Notes under the pieces: generated by a model
What the model saw: the letters and a program-made list of their open reading frames with translations, nothing else
Told to the model about the DNA's origin: nothing
Databases searched by the model: none
In this document: one piece after another, positions 1 to 8,199 of the stretch
Position numbering within the stretch: position 1 is the stretch's first letter
Layout of the letters: each line of letters starts with the position of its first letter
From: Bacteroidota bacterium
Lineage (GTDB): Bacteria > Bacteroidota > Bacteroidia > Bacteroidales > Prolixibacteraceae
Direction of reading: 5' to 3'
NCBI GenBank assembly: GCA_023428545.1
Contig: JAEYXH010000013.1
Span: 1-34,190 of the forward strand
DNA length: 34,190 nt
Made by a program: the position numbers and the translations under genes

Positions 1-34
1 GTACTGCTACGGTGGGAGAGTAGGACGTCGCCTT
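1..34 (+). rRNA. rrf: 5S ribosomal RNA, 3' end (partial)
   Basis: The first ~34 bases match the conserved 3' part of bacterial 5S rRNA: the run GGTGGGAGAGTAGG followed by a CGTCGCC end. The 5' part lies left of the window. A strong hairpin terminator follows within ten bases, as expected at the end of an rRNA operon. The exact mature 3' end is uncertain by a few bases. Confidence 0.85.
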
Positions 35-41
35 ACTTTTT

Positions 42-76
42 AAACCCCGGTTCTTATGAGCCGGGGTTTCTTGTTT
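42..76 (+). terminator. Rho-independent terminator of the rRNA operon
   Basis: AAACCCCGG (42-50) pairs perfectly with CCGGGGTTT (61-69) across a 10-base loop. A T-rich tail (CTTGTTTT) follows. It sits directly after the 5S rRNA end. Confidence 0.9.
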
Positions 77-190
77 TATAGTGCTTTGTGTCCTGTTAAA
101 GTTTGGTTGTTGATAAATTGGTCTATAACATCCATAATAATTCCCGGTATCTTCGTTTATTCAGTGATTCTTTCATCTAATTATTAACGG

Positions 191-1783
191 GTGCCTGCTT
201 CTGTCAATGTATATAGGGAAAATATCTTCTTTGTAACTGTTCTGGTTACCGCTATTTGTTTCCCTTTTTCTGAGGCCATGGTTTCTATACTTACCGGAGC
301 TCTTTTGCTTCAGGCATTGGTTTTGGGATCATGGAATCATCCTTCAGTGAAACTCCGTAGCATTTTCCCTTTGCTATTTCTGATTTCTATATTCTTTGTT
401 TACGTTGTATGGCTTTTGGCTTGTGACGATCTCGATATGGGGATTTACGAGCTCAGAAAGACCATTTTCTGGTTGATAGTTCCTTTGGCTTTTTATTTAT
501 CGCCTCCATTAACTGCAAAAAGAAGTTATATTGTTCTGCTTTCATTCGTCCTTGCTGTTTTTATTTCCAGTCTGATAAGCACGGGAAAGCTTGTATTATT
601 TGATTTTTCAGATGTTTTTAGTAACAGAAAGGTATCCTATGTCTCACATATCCGGTTTTCCTTTCAGGTCATTCTATCCATCTTTATATTGGGCTATTTC
701 TTCATAAATAGAACATTCAGGAATGGTCTCGCGATTTATTGGTCGCAACTCTTCATTCTGCTTTGGTTGCTGGTTTTTCTTATGGTGGCCCAATCACTTC
801 TCGCAATTATCGCATTCGCGGTTACTTTATTTATATTTCTTGTTTATTACCTGCTTCATTTGCCTAATCGATTGCAAAGAACCTTTTTGTTTATTGGGGC
901 TTTTTTGATAGTGGCCATCCCAATTCTTTATGTTGTCCGTGTTGTAAATGATTATTACGATTTTGAGGAAATTAATTCTATTGCCCTTGATAAATATACA
1001 CAGTCTGGAAATCTTTATTTCCATGATTTCAATGACCAGGCAAGGGAAAACGGGAATCTTGTTTTTATCTATGTCAGCCATGATGAATTGCGTCGCGAGT
1101 GGAGCAAGAGAAGCTTAAAAGGTTATGATGAAAAACTAAATGGTTTTCCGCTTCATATTACTCTTTTCCGTTATATGTCAAGCCTTGGTTTAAGGAAGGA
1201 TAGTGTTGGTCTTTCGAAACTGAGCGATGATGATATCAGGCAGGTTGAAAAGGGATTGACAAATTACAAATTCAAACGAAGATTTTTTTCTCTTTATCCA
1301 AGGATTTACGAAACCATTTGGGAATTGGACGCATACTGGCGTTCAGATGATCCAAATGCAAAGTCATTGGCGCAACGAATAGAATTTCTGAAGGCTTCAA
1401 TGGTTTTGGTTAGGGAAAACCCATGGTTTGGTATCGGAACTGGCAATTCAAAAGCCGAGTATAACCGTGTTTATGACCAGATGCGGTCAAATCTGGACAA
1501 TGATAAGCGGGCTACCTCCCATAACCAGTATTTAAATTATTTAGTAAAGTTTGGATGGGTTGGATTTCTATGGATTTTTATGGCAGTACTTGCCCCTTTC
1601 CTTTGGTTAAATCATCGGAAAAACTCGTTATTTACACTATTCCTTCTAATGATTGCATTTGCAAATCTCGGTGATTCGAATCTGGAGACGCATATGGGAT
1701 TGTCATTTTTTACTTTCTTTTATTGCTTTTTCCTTTGGAATTCGCCTGATGACCTGAAATCTTCTTTGAAGAAACTTGTTTGA
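191..1783 (+). CDS. O-antigen ligase-like / Wzy_C family polytopic membrane protein
   Basis: A 530-residue membrane protein with about ten hydrophobic segments: most in the first 250 residues, two or three in the last 90. Between them lies a large hydrophilic loop (roughly residues 250-460), the usual layout of WaaL/Wzy_C proteins. The loop ends with the family signature: NPWFGIGTGN, then a conserved histidine in TSHNQYLNY just before the next membrane segment. Family members join lipid-linked glycan to lipid A core, another acceptor or protein at the outer face of the inner membrane; the acceptor here cannot be told. The start is GTG at 191, just after an in-frame stop (185-187), and the next Met falls inside the first membrane helix. 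No glycan genes adjoin it. Confidence 0.85.
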   Translation: MPASVNVYRENIFFVTVLVTAICFPFSEAMVSILTGALLLQALVLGSWNHPSVKLRSIFPLLFLISIFFVYVVWLLACDDLDMGIYELRKTIFWLIVPLAFYLSPPLTAKRSYIVLLSFVLAVFISSLISTGKLVLFDFSDVFSNRKVSYVSHIRFSFQVILSIFILGYFFINRTFRNGLAIYWSQLFILLWLLVFLMVAQSLLAIIAFAVTLFIFLVYYLLHLPNRLQRTFLFIGAFLIVAIPILYVVRVVNDYYDFEEINSIALDKYTQSGNLYFHDFNDQARENGNLVFIYVSHDELRREWSKRSLKGYDEKLNGFPLHITLFRYMSSLGLRKDSVGLSKLSDDDIRQVEKGLTNYKFKRRFFSLYPRIYETIWELDAYWRSDDPNAKSLAQRIEFLKASMVLVRENPWFGIGTGNSKAEYNRVYDQMRSNLDNDKRATSHNQYLNYLVKFGWVGFLWIFMAVLAPFLWLNHRKNSLFTLFLLMIAFANLGDSNLETHMGLSFFTFFYCFFLWNSPDDLKSSLKKLV

Positions 1784-2021
1784 CAAAGGGTTGTATTTAT
1801 ACCACATGAATCAGTTTTATGAGTGATTAGGATAGCGCCTACTGCGTATGTCCTCTGTAAAATTATTGATGGCATTTTTCAATGATAACCTTGATGTAAA
1901 GCATTTGCTTTTCTGCCTAAAGTATTCGATATCAGTCAGTCATTTGTCAAAGTCTTTTTATGAAGAATCAAACATTTTCTCCTGTGCGTTGTTCTTAAAA
2001 CAGAATAAAATATTAAAAGGT

Positions 2022-2729
2022 ATGCATAGAAGAAATTTCATATTGACAGTGGGAACTGTTGCTGCAGCTGTCCCTTTGATGGGTGCACTTAGCTCATGTG
2101 CCTCCGAAACGAAAGTATTTGCAGGTCATGTTTTCCCCGAACTGGGTTATTCATTTGATGCTCTGGAACCTTACATCGATGCCATGACCATGGAGATTCA
2201 TTATACGAAACATCATAAGGCGTATTTCGATAATTTCATGAAGGCAGCTGACGGAACGGATATGCTCAAGACTCCGATGGAGCAGATCATGGCCAGTATC
2301 AGTTCTCAATCTGAAGGTGTTAGGAATAACGGAGGAGGCTTTTATAACCATTCTTTATTTTGGGAGTCACTGACACCTGAAAAAGTTGAAATGTCAGGTG
2401 AGTTCAAAAGTGCCATTGAAAAGGATTTTGGAAGTTTTGAAGAATTTTCGGGTCAGTTTGCCAATGCTGCAAAAACGCGATTTGGAAGTGGATGGGCTTG
2501 GTTATCGGTTAATTCTGAAGGAAAGCTTTTTGTGTCTTCTACCCCAAATCAGGATAATCCCCTGATGGATGTTGTTGAGCAAAAAGGTATCCCAATTTTG
2601 GGCCTTGACGTTTGGGAACACGCTTATTACCTTCATTATCAAAATCGTCGGGCTGAATACGTGGACAATTTCTGGAATATCGTCAACTGGACAAAAGTTG
2701 AAGAACGATATAAATTAAGTATTGGCTAG
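2022..2729 (+). CDS. sod: Exported superoxide dismutase (Mn-type signature), Tat-like lipoprotein
   Basis: Fe/Mn superoxide dismutase, converting superoxide to peroxide and oxygen. Metal ligands are visible: His60 (in HYTKHH), His110 (in NHSLFW), and the Asp and His of DVWEHAYYLHYQNRR. GGGF before the second ligand and the NQD motif in the C-terminal half (TPNQDNPL) are typical of Mn rather than Fe enzymes. The reading frame is open from 1848, but the SOD begins properly at Met 2022: this start gives MHRRNF, a hydrophobic stretch and the lipobox LSSC (Cys26), i.e. a twin-arginine-like lipoprotein signal. The mature enzyme would be anchored outside the cytoplasm, which is unusual because most bacterial Fe/Mn SODs are cytosolic. 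Length is 235 aa, about 200 without the signal, which is normal. It stands alone, with a hairpin just downstream. Confidence 0.93.
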   Translation: MHRRNFILTVGTVAAAVPLMGALSSCASETKVFAGHVFPELGYSFDALEPYIDAMTMEIHYTKHHKAYFDNFMKAADGTDMLKTPMEQIMASISSQSEGVRNNGGGFYNHSLFWESLTPEKVEMSGEFKSAIEKDFGSFEEFSGQFANAAKTRFGSGWAWLSVNSEGKLFVSSTPNQDNPLMDVVEQKGIPILGLDVWEHAYYLHYQNRRAEYVDNFWNIVNWTKVEERYKLSIG

Positions 2730-2750
2730 ATTTATCTTTTTATTTGATGA

Positions 2751-2791
2751 TAAGCTCATTATTTTTGGTGAAAATCTGAATAATGAGCTTA
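2751..2791 (+). promoter_or_regulatory. Perfect 13-bp hairpin enclosing the DUF2520 gene start codon
   Basis: TAAGCTCATTATT (2751-2763) is exactly complementary to AATAATGAGCTTA (2779-2791), with a 15-base loop. The right arm contains the ATG (2783-2785) of the DUF2520 gene, so folding of the mRNA would hide its start codon. There is no T-run after it, so a role as a simple sod terminator is less likely. It could control translation or be a protein-binding operator; which one is inference. Confidence 0.6.
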
Positions 2792-3556
2792 ACTGTTGTA
2801 ATAGTGGGGGCCGGTAACGTAGCAACCCATATTTCCAAAAGACTGGCTAGCCAGGGATTTGAAATATTACAGGTATTCAGTCGGACTGAGGAGTCTGCCA
2901 GATTGTTGGCAGATGGCCTCTCAACTGAGTGGACAACCGACCCCGATATGCTGAACCAAGAGGCCGATTTTTATTTTCTCGCATTAAAGGATTCTGTTCT
3001 TGCTGATTTTCTCGATCAATCTGGACTAAAGGACAAGCTACTTTTGCATTGCTCTGGCAGTCTGAATATTTCGATTCTGGCGCCATTTTCAAACAATTAT
3101 GGTGTTATATACCCACTTCAAACCTTTTCTAAGTCGAGGGACGTGAATCTCGCAGAAATACCGGTTTTTATAGAATCTTCGGATGCTGTTACGGAGATGG
3201 AAATCTTACGTATCGCAGAAAGTATAAGTAATTGCGTTAGAGTGGCAACCAGTGGCCAGAGAATGCAACTTCATATGGCTGCAGTATTTGCCTGCAATTT
3301 TGTCAATCATATGTATGCAGTTGCCGAAGGGATCTTGGAAAAATCAGGATTTGGATTCGAATATCTGGAAACCCTTATCAGGGAAACATTTGAAAAGGCA
3401 CTTACCCTTAACCCCAAGGAAGCTCAGACTGGGCCGGCAGTTAGGAATGACCGAAATATCGTTGAGAAGCACCTACAATCCCTGGAGTATGATGCCAGTT
3501 TAAGATTACTTTACGAGCGTATATCACAACATATTTCTACCTTTCACAAAAAATAA
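2783..3556 (+). CDS. Rossmann-fold protein with C-terminal DUF2520 domain
   Basis: A 257-residue protein. The N-terminus is a dinucleotide-binding Rossmann fold with the glycine motif VIVGAGNVATHI at residues 6-17. The family pattern continues through SRTEESA, LLHCSGSL and a GVIYPLQTFS segment, and the C-terminal half is the helical DUF2520 domain (conserved HMAAVFACNFVNH). It resembles the NADP-oxidoreductase/6PGDH superfamily, but the substrate is not established. The start is fixed because the Rossmann strand begins at residue 4. Four bases separate it from kdsC and an overlap joins kdsC to maf, so the three form an operon, an arrangement I know from Bacteroidales. The start codon lies in a stable hairpin. 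Confidence 0.9.
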   Translation: MSLTVVIVGAGNVATHISKRLASQGFEILQVFSRTEESARLLADGLSTEWTTDPDMLNQEADFYFLALKDSVLADFLDQSGLKDKLLLHCSGSLNISILAPFSNNYGVIYPLQTFSKSRDVNLAEIPVFIESSDAVTEMEILRIAESISNCVRVATSGQRMQLHMAAVFACNFVNHMYAVAEGILEKSGFGFEYLETLIRETFEKALTLNPKEAQTGPAVRNDRNIVEKHLQSLEYDASLRLLYERISQHISTFHKK

Positions 3557-3560
3557 AAGA

Positions 3561-4091
3561 ATGTCGTTTTTTAAAGATGATCTGAAACAGATAAAAGCTA
3601 TTTTACTGGATGTGGACGGAGTTCTGTCATCCGATACTTCACCTCTTGACAAAAATGGTGATCCAATGAGAACTGCCAATGTAAAGGATGGATTTGCAAT
3701 ACGCCATGCATTGCTTAATGGAATCGAAATCGGAGTCATCACTGGGGGTGGCCAGAAAAGGGTAAGGAAAAGACACCTGAAACTTGGGATTACCCACTAC
3801 TATGACAATGTTAGTGATAAAACCCGGGTTCTCCAGGATTTTATGAAAAAGACAGGTATTTCACCAAATGAGATTCTTTTCATGGGTGACGATTTGGTTG
3901 ACCACGCCGTGATGCGTCAAGTTGGAATATCAGCTTGTCCATCGGATGCAGTTCCTGAAATAAAACTAATTTCAAGGTATATATCAGATCACAAAGGAGG
4001 AGATGGTTGTGTGAGGGATGTGATCGAGCAGGTCATGCGTGCCCAAGGTAAGTGGTTCAACGATAACCTAACTGAAAAGCAGGCATATTGA
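3561..4091 (+). CDS. kdsC: 3-deoxy-D-manno-octulosonate 8-phosphate phosphatase, KdsC/YrbI-type HAD hydrolase
   Basis: A 176-residue C0-type HAD phosphatase without a cap domain. Motif I is LLDVDGVLSSD, with nucleophile Asp17 and acid/base Asp19. Motif II is the threonine of GVITGG. Motif III/IV is FMGDDLVDHAVM. Length and motifs match KdsC, which removes phosphate from KDO-8-P in the cytoplasm to supply KDO for the lipid A core. It is the middle gene of the DUF2520-kdsC-maf operon: 4 bases after the first, and its TGA shares one base with the ATG of maf. Related HAD proteins acting on other sugar phosphates have the same motifs, so exact substrate is inferred from family. Confidence 0.88.
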   Translation: MSFFKDDLKQIKAILLDVDGVLSSDTSPLDKNGDPMRTANVKDGFAIRHALLNGIEIGVITGGGQKRVRKRHLKLGITHYYDNVSDKTRVLQDFMKKTGISPNEILFMGDDLVDHAVMRQVGISACPSDAVPEIKLISRYISDHKGGDGCVRDVIEQVMRAQGKWFNDNLTEKQAY

Positions 4092-4666
4092 TGAATTGGT
4101 TTCCCGAATACAGGTATATCCTGGCTTCAGGTTCGCCCAGACGCCAGCAAATGCTCAGGGACTTGTCGTTGCCATTTGAAGTTTGGACGGCTGATACTCC
4201 TGAGGAATATCCACCAGAAATAAGAGTAGTTGACATTCCAATTTATCTCGCCAGACAGAAGGCTATCCCTTTCAAATCTGTTTTGGGTGATAAGGATTTG
4301 CTAATTACAGCAGATACCATCGTATGTATAGGCAAACAGGTACTTGGTAAACCAGGCGACAAGGAACACGCCAGAGAAATGCTGAAGATACTTTCCGGTA
4401 AAATTCATCAGGTGATTACGGGGATGTGTCTTACTTCATTAAGAAAGCAGGTCGTCTTTTCTGATGTAACACAGGTTGAGTTCAAGGAATTATCTGAAGA
4501 CGAGATTGATTATTATGTCGATGTTTTTCAACCCTTTGATAAAGCGGGAGCATATGGTATCCAGGAGTGGATTGGTTTGATGGGTGTAGTAAGGATTGAT
4601 GGATCATTTTTCAATGTAGTTGGTATGCCGGTACAAAAACTGGTTGAAGAAATTTTCCGATTTTAA
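4091..4666 (+). CDS. maf: Maf-family nucleoside triphosphate pyrophosphatase
   Basis: A 191-residue Maf/HAM1-like enzyme that hydrolyses (often modified) nucleoside triphosphates to monophosphates and pyrophosphate. Visible motifs: LASGSPRRQQML at the N-terminus, ITADTIV with the catalytic Asp, KPGDKEHAREML, and FDKAGAYGIQEW near the end. The ATG at 4091 overlaps the kdsC stop (TGATG), pointing to translational coupling; a TTG three bases upstream is a poorer choice. The family usually acts on dTTP/UTP or m7GTP. The sequence was not resolved to one subclass. Confidence 0.92.
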   Translation: MNWFPEYRYILASGSPRRQQMLRDLSLPFEVWTADTPEEYPPEIRVVDIPIYLARQKAIPFKSVLGDKDLLITADTIVCIGKQVLGKPGDKEHAREMLKILSGKIHQVITGMCLTSLRKQVVFSDVTQVEFKELSEDEIDYYVDVFQPFDKAGAYGIQEWIGLMGVVRIDGSFFNVVGMPVQKLVEEIFRF

Positions 4667-4771
4667 GACATGTTTTAAAATCTGTTGAAAAGCAGGTAAT
4701 TATATCGTCATTTAGAAAACATATAAAGGCCAAGTTTCGTAAATTAAGGATAAATCAAAACTTTTGAAGTT

Positions 4772-5773
4772 ATGAAATTTGTGGCCAGATTCTTTCTAAT
4801 CTTACTCATCGCCCTTGTTTCAATTACATGCCAGAATCCAAAGCCTGTTTCTGTTGGTTTTATGCTGCATGCGCTCGACAAGGAACGTTGGGAGAGTGAC
4901 CGTGATTTCTTTGTGAATAAAGTTCGGGAACTCGGAGGAACTGTTACAGTTGTTGAAGCCGGAAATGTAGCGGAAACACAACTGGAACAGGCACAGAAAT
5001 TGCTTGCCGAAGGTGTGAGCGTACTGGTAGTTGTACCTGTTGATCAGTTTGCTGCTGCTCAAATTGTTGAAGAGGCCCATAAAAAGAACGTACCGGTCAT
5101 TTCATACGACCGACTGATTCTTAATTGCGACCTGGATTACTATGTATCAACTGATAATGTTGAAATAGGTGAACTCCAGGCGTCCTATCTGACCACAATA
5201 AAACCTGAAGGGAAGTTTGCCTTGATCGGGGGCGCAAAAAGTGACCACAACAGCCAATTCCTTTATCTTGGTCATATGAATGTACTTGCACCACTTATAG
5301 AAAAGGGTGACGTTAATGTTGTTTTGAATACATTTACTGAACGTTGGGAAGAGGATGAAGGTTATGCAATTGCCAAGGATTTCCTTGTTAGGCCTGACTC
5401 ACAGCCCGATGCGTTTATTGCAGGAAATGATGCCATAGCCATCGGAGTAATAAAAGCTCTGGATGAAGCCGGCATTGCCGGGAATGTGCTGGTAGCTGGC
5501 ATGGATGCTGACCTTGCCAATCTTCAGGAGATTGTTAAAGGGAACCAAACCTGTACCGTATATAAGCCAATTGAGAAAATGGCCACCGCTGCTGCTGAAA
5601 TTGCAATGAAACTAGGTAATGGAGAGGAGTGTGAACGATCATTCCAAACTGTTTCCAATGGAAACAAACTGGTCCCTTCCTATCTTTTCAACGGGGTTGT
5701 TGTCAATAAGCAGAACCTGAAATTGACTGTCGTATCCGAGGGATATCAGAAAGAAGAGGAGATATTTAAATAG
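4772..5773 (+). CDS. XylF-like periplasmic sugar-binding lipoprotein (substrate-binding protein)
   Basis: A 333-residue type-1 periplasmic binding protein. The first 20 residues are a lipoprotein signal with the lipobox SITC (Cys20), so it should be membrane anchored. The body matches the xylose-binding branch: VGFMLHALDKERWESDRDFF, a VPVDQFAA segment, ISYDRLI, the YVSTDN..GELQA block, and GNDAIAIGVIKAL before GMDADLANLQEI. Such proteins deliver sugars to an ABC transporter or a sensor. No ABC ATPase or permease gene lies in the window, so its partner is elsewhere or it acts as a sensor. It is monocistronic, with a terminator 25 bases downstream. Confidence 0.85.
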   Translation: MKFVARFFLILLIALVSITCQNPKPVSVGFMLHALDKERWESDRDFFVNKVRELGGTVTVVEAGNVAETQLEQAQKLLAEGVSVLVVVPVDQFAAAQIVEEAHKKNVPVISYDRLILNCDLDYYVSTDNVEIGELQASYLTTIKPEGKFALIGGAKSDHNSQFLYLGHMNVLAPLIEKGDVNVVLNTFTERWEEDEGYAIAKDFLVRPDSQPDAFIAGNDAIAIGVIKALDEAGIAGNVLVAGMDADLANLQEIVKGNQTCTVYKPIEKMATAAAEIAMKLGNGEECERSFQTVSNGNKLVPSYLFNGVVVNKQNLKLTVVSEGYQKEEEIFK

Positions 5774-5797
5774 ATTTCACAAAATTCTTTGAATAAC

Positions 5798-5826
5798 AGC
5801 CCAGCTTTTTTGCCGGGCTTTTTTTT
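5798..5826 (+). terminator. Rho-independent terminator after the XylF-like gene
   Basis: AGCCCAGC (5798-5805) pairs with GCCGGGCT (5812-5819) with one A/C mismatch across a T-rich loop, followed by eight or more T residues. It lies 25 bases after the stop codon. Confidence 0.85.
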
Positions 5827-5927
5827 GAGAACCAGGAGTCAGTTATTAACTTGATAATTCAACAATATAAATGCATTTTCCTCGTATTCACCTGTCATTG
5901 ATCATGAACCGGTTTTGTTGAATTCAG

Positions 5928-5935
5928 TATATTTG
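5928..5935 (+). promoter_or_regulatory. Bacteroidota-type -7 promoter box of the S46 peptidase gene
   Basis: TATATTTG matches the Bacteroidota -7 consensus TAnnTTTG in full and lies 26 bases before the ATG at 5962. No good -33 TTTG at the usual distance was found, so the call is modest. Confidence 0.4.
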
Positions 5936-5961
5936 GTGCTTTATCAGCAAAATATCGATTT

Positions 5962-8106
5962 ATGAGACAATTTAAACTGATTCTTGCAATCGTTCTTTTA
6001 TCACTTTCAGGGTTACAGGCACGTGAAGGAATGTGGGTGCCGCTACTTTTGGAGAAGTACAACCTTGAAGAGATGCAACAAATGGGATTTAAGTTGACAG
6101 CCTCTGATATTTATGATGTCAACAATGCAAGCATGAAAGATGCCGTCGTGCTTTTTGGTGGAGGATGTACCGGTGAGTTAATTTCCGGAGAAGGGTTACT
6201 GATTACAAATCATCATTGTGGTTACAGACAGATCCAAATGCACAGCTCTGTGGAAAATGATTATTTAACACATGGTTTTTGGGCAAAAAGCCGTGAAGAA
6301 GAGCTTCCCAACGCAGGACTCAGTGTAAGCTTTCTTGAAAGGATGGAAGATGTAACATCAAAGGTTTTTGTAGGAACTGAGAATGTTCAGGATCCTGGCG
6401 AACAGCAAAAATTAATTAACAAGAACATTTCCGAACTTGAAAAGTCAGCCCAGGCGGATGGGAAATTCCGGGCTTCAGTCAGGCCTTTTTTTTACGGTAA
6501 CCAATATTTTCTGCATGTATACAAAGTTTATACAGATGTCAGGCTGGTTGGTGCCCCTCCATCGTCAATAGGGAAATTCGGAGGAGATACCGATAACTGG
6601 ATGTGGCCAAGACATACAGGGGATTTTTCACTTTTTCGTATATACGCCAATAACGATAATGAACCTGCCCCATATTCAAAAGATAATGTACCGTATAAGC
6701 CTAAAAAGTTTTTTCCGATAAGCCTGAAAGGTGTTGATCCGGAAGATTTCACCATGGTATTTGGCTATCCCGGAAGGACTACGCAGTATCTGACTTCGGA
6801 TGCAGTGAAGTTAATCCGCGAACAAAGGAACCCGGATCGAATTGCCATCCGTGACACGAAACTTGATATCATGGGCCGGCATATGGCCGGTGATCCCAAA
6901 GTCAGGATACAGTACGCCTCAAAACATGCAGGTGTTTCCAATGCATGGAAGAAATGGCAAGGAGAAAATCTGGGGATCGACCGACTGTCAGCAATTGACA
7001 AAAAAAGAGAGTTTGAACGCGACTTTAAGGCGTGGGCAGAGAATAAAGGCCGATGGGAGAATGAGTTTAGTCTACTTCTTGAAAAATTTCAAGAATTATA
7101 TGAGCAATATGCACCATTGGCAAAGGCCTCTGATTATTATGCCGAAATTGCCTGGAGTGGTGTTGAGTTGTTCACTTTATCAAGTTACCTACAGGTGTTG
7201 TTAAGGCAGGCAAACGACAAAGGCGAGATACCTGAAAATGCCAGGTTATCAGTCAAACGGATGGTTGAGGGATTTTATAAGGATTACCACCAGCCAGTCG
7301 ATGAAGAACTGTTCGTTTCCCTGCTACCAGCTCTGGGCAAATTACCTGCTTCGTTCCAACCAACCGAACTCGCAACGGTAATTTCAAAAAATTCTACACC
7401 TGAGCAATTGCTAAAGTTATATCGGAAATCCATGTTGGCTGACCCTGCCAAGGTTTATTCACTGATAGATAGTGGATCCGTCAAAAAAATGAAAGCCCTG
7501 TCGAAGGATCCGGTTTTTGCATTATTTGTTGCACTACGATCCTTCTATGATACCCAGGTTAATCCATCACTAAGAGTAATTGAAGATGATATTGAAACAA
7601 GGATGAAACCTTATATGGCTGGAATCATGGAAATGAAGGAAGGTCAGATGTTTTATCCGGATGCGAATTCCACTTTAAGGGTAGCTTATGGTCGCGTTGA
7701 AGGATATCAACCCAACGATGGAGTTGTTTTTAAGCACTACACAACACTGGAAGGAATCATGGAAAAGGATAATCCTGAAATCTTTGACTATGATGTTCCT
7801 GCCAGGCTGAAAGAGCTTTTCCATACCAAGGATTATGGCACCTATTCCGACAATGGGGAGTTACCCGTTTGCTTTGTTGCATCTAACCATACTACAGGAG
7901 GAAACTCCGGTAGTCCCGTAATTAATGGGGAGGGGCATTTGATTGGGATTAACTTTGACAGATGTTGGGAAGGTACAATGAGCGATATCATGTTTGATCC
8001 TGAACAATGCCGCAACATTGCACTAGATATGCGTTATGCCTTATTCATTATCGACAAGTTTGCCGGCGCGGGTTACCTTCTAAATGAAATGGAACTGATC
8101 AGGTAG
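5962..8106 (+). CDS. dpp11: Family S46 serine peptidase, dipeptidyl peptidase 11-like (Asp/Glu-specific)
   Basis: A 714-residue exported peptidase with signal peptide at residues 1-20 (cleavage near LQA). It shows the S46 triad: His85 in ITNHHCGY, Asp221 in RHTGDFSLFR, and Ser649 in GGNSGSPV. Residue 667, 18 after the serine, is Arg in NFDRCWEG. In Porphyromonas gingivalis Arg673 at this place gives DPP11 its preference for Asp/Glu at P1, while DPP7 has Gly. The enzyme should remove dipeptides from oligopeptides in the periplasm, feeding amino acid fermentation. Length equals that of characterised DPP7/DPP11. It is monocistronic with its own -7 box and a strong terminator. Specificity is inferred from the one residue. 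Confidence 0.93.
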   Translation: MRQFKLILAIVLLSLSGLQAREGMWVPLLLEKYNLEEMQQMGFKLTASDIYDVNNASMKDAVVLFGGGCTGELISGEGLLITNHHCGYRQIQMHSSVENDYLTHGFWAKSREEELPNAGLSVSFLERMEDVTSKVFVGTENVQDPGEQQKLINKNISELEKSAQADGKFRASVRPFFYGNQYFLHVYKVYTDVRLVGAPPSSIGKFGGDTDNWMWPRHTGDFSLFRIYANNDNEPAPYSKDNVPYKPKKFFPISLKGVDPEDFTMVFGYPGRTTQYLTSDAVKLIREQRNPDRIAIRDTKLDIMGRHMAGDPKVRIQYASKHAGVSNAWKKWQGENLGIDRLSAIDKKREFERDFKAWAENKGRWENEFSLLLEKFQELYEQYAPLAKASDYYAEIAWSGVELFTLSSYLQVLLRQANDKGEIPENARLSVKRMVEGFYKDYHQPVDEELFVSLLPALGKLPASFQPTELATVISKNSTPEQLLKLYRKSMLADPAKVYSLIDSGSVKKMKALSKDPVFALFVALRSFYDTQVNPSLRVIEDDIETRMKPYMAGIMEMKEGQMFYPDANSTLRVAYGRVEGYQPNDGVVFKHYTTLEGIMEKDNPEIFDYDVPARLKELFHTKDYGTYSDNGELPVCFVASNHTTGGNSGSPVINGEGHLIGINFDRCWEGTMSDIMFDPEQCRNIALDMRYALFIIDKFAGAGYLLNEMELIR

Positions 8107-8148
8107 CTGCCAAGGGCCATTGATCAGGTTTTGAAGAATAATTCAATT

Positions 8149-8190
8149 GGGAATGGAAATGACTTATAGTCTGTTCTATTCCCTTTTTTT
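8149..8190 (+). terminator. Rho-independent terminator of the S46 peptidase gene
   Basis: GGGAATGGA (8149-8157) pairs with TCTATTCCC (8175-8183), with one G-U pair. An inner GACT/AGTC stem caps it, and seven T residues follow. It lies between two convergent genes and is oriented for the plus strand. Confidence 0.87.
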
Positions 8191-8199
8191 CTAAGATAA

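Noticed and set aside
1848..2021. N-terminal extension of the superoxide dismutase frame
   Set aside because: It would place the twin-arginine/lipobox signal internally; the residues look like translated intergenic DNA.
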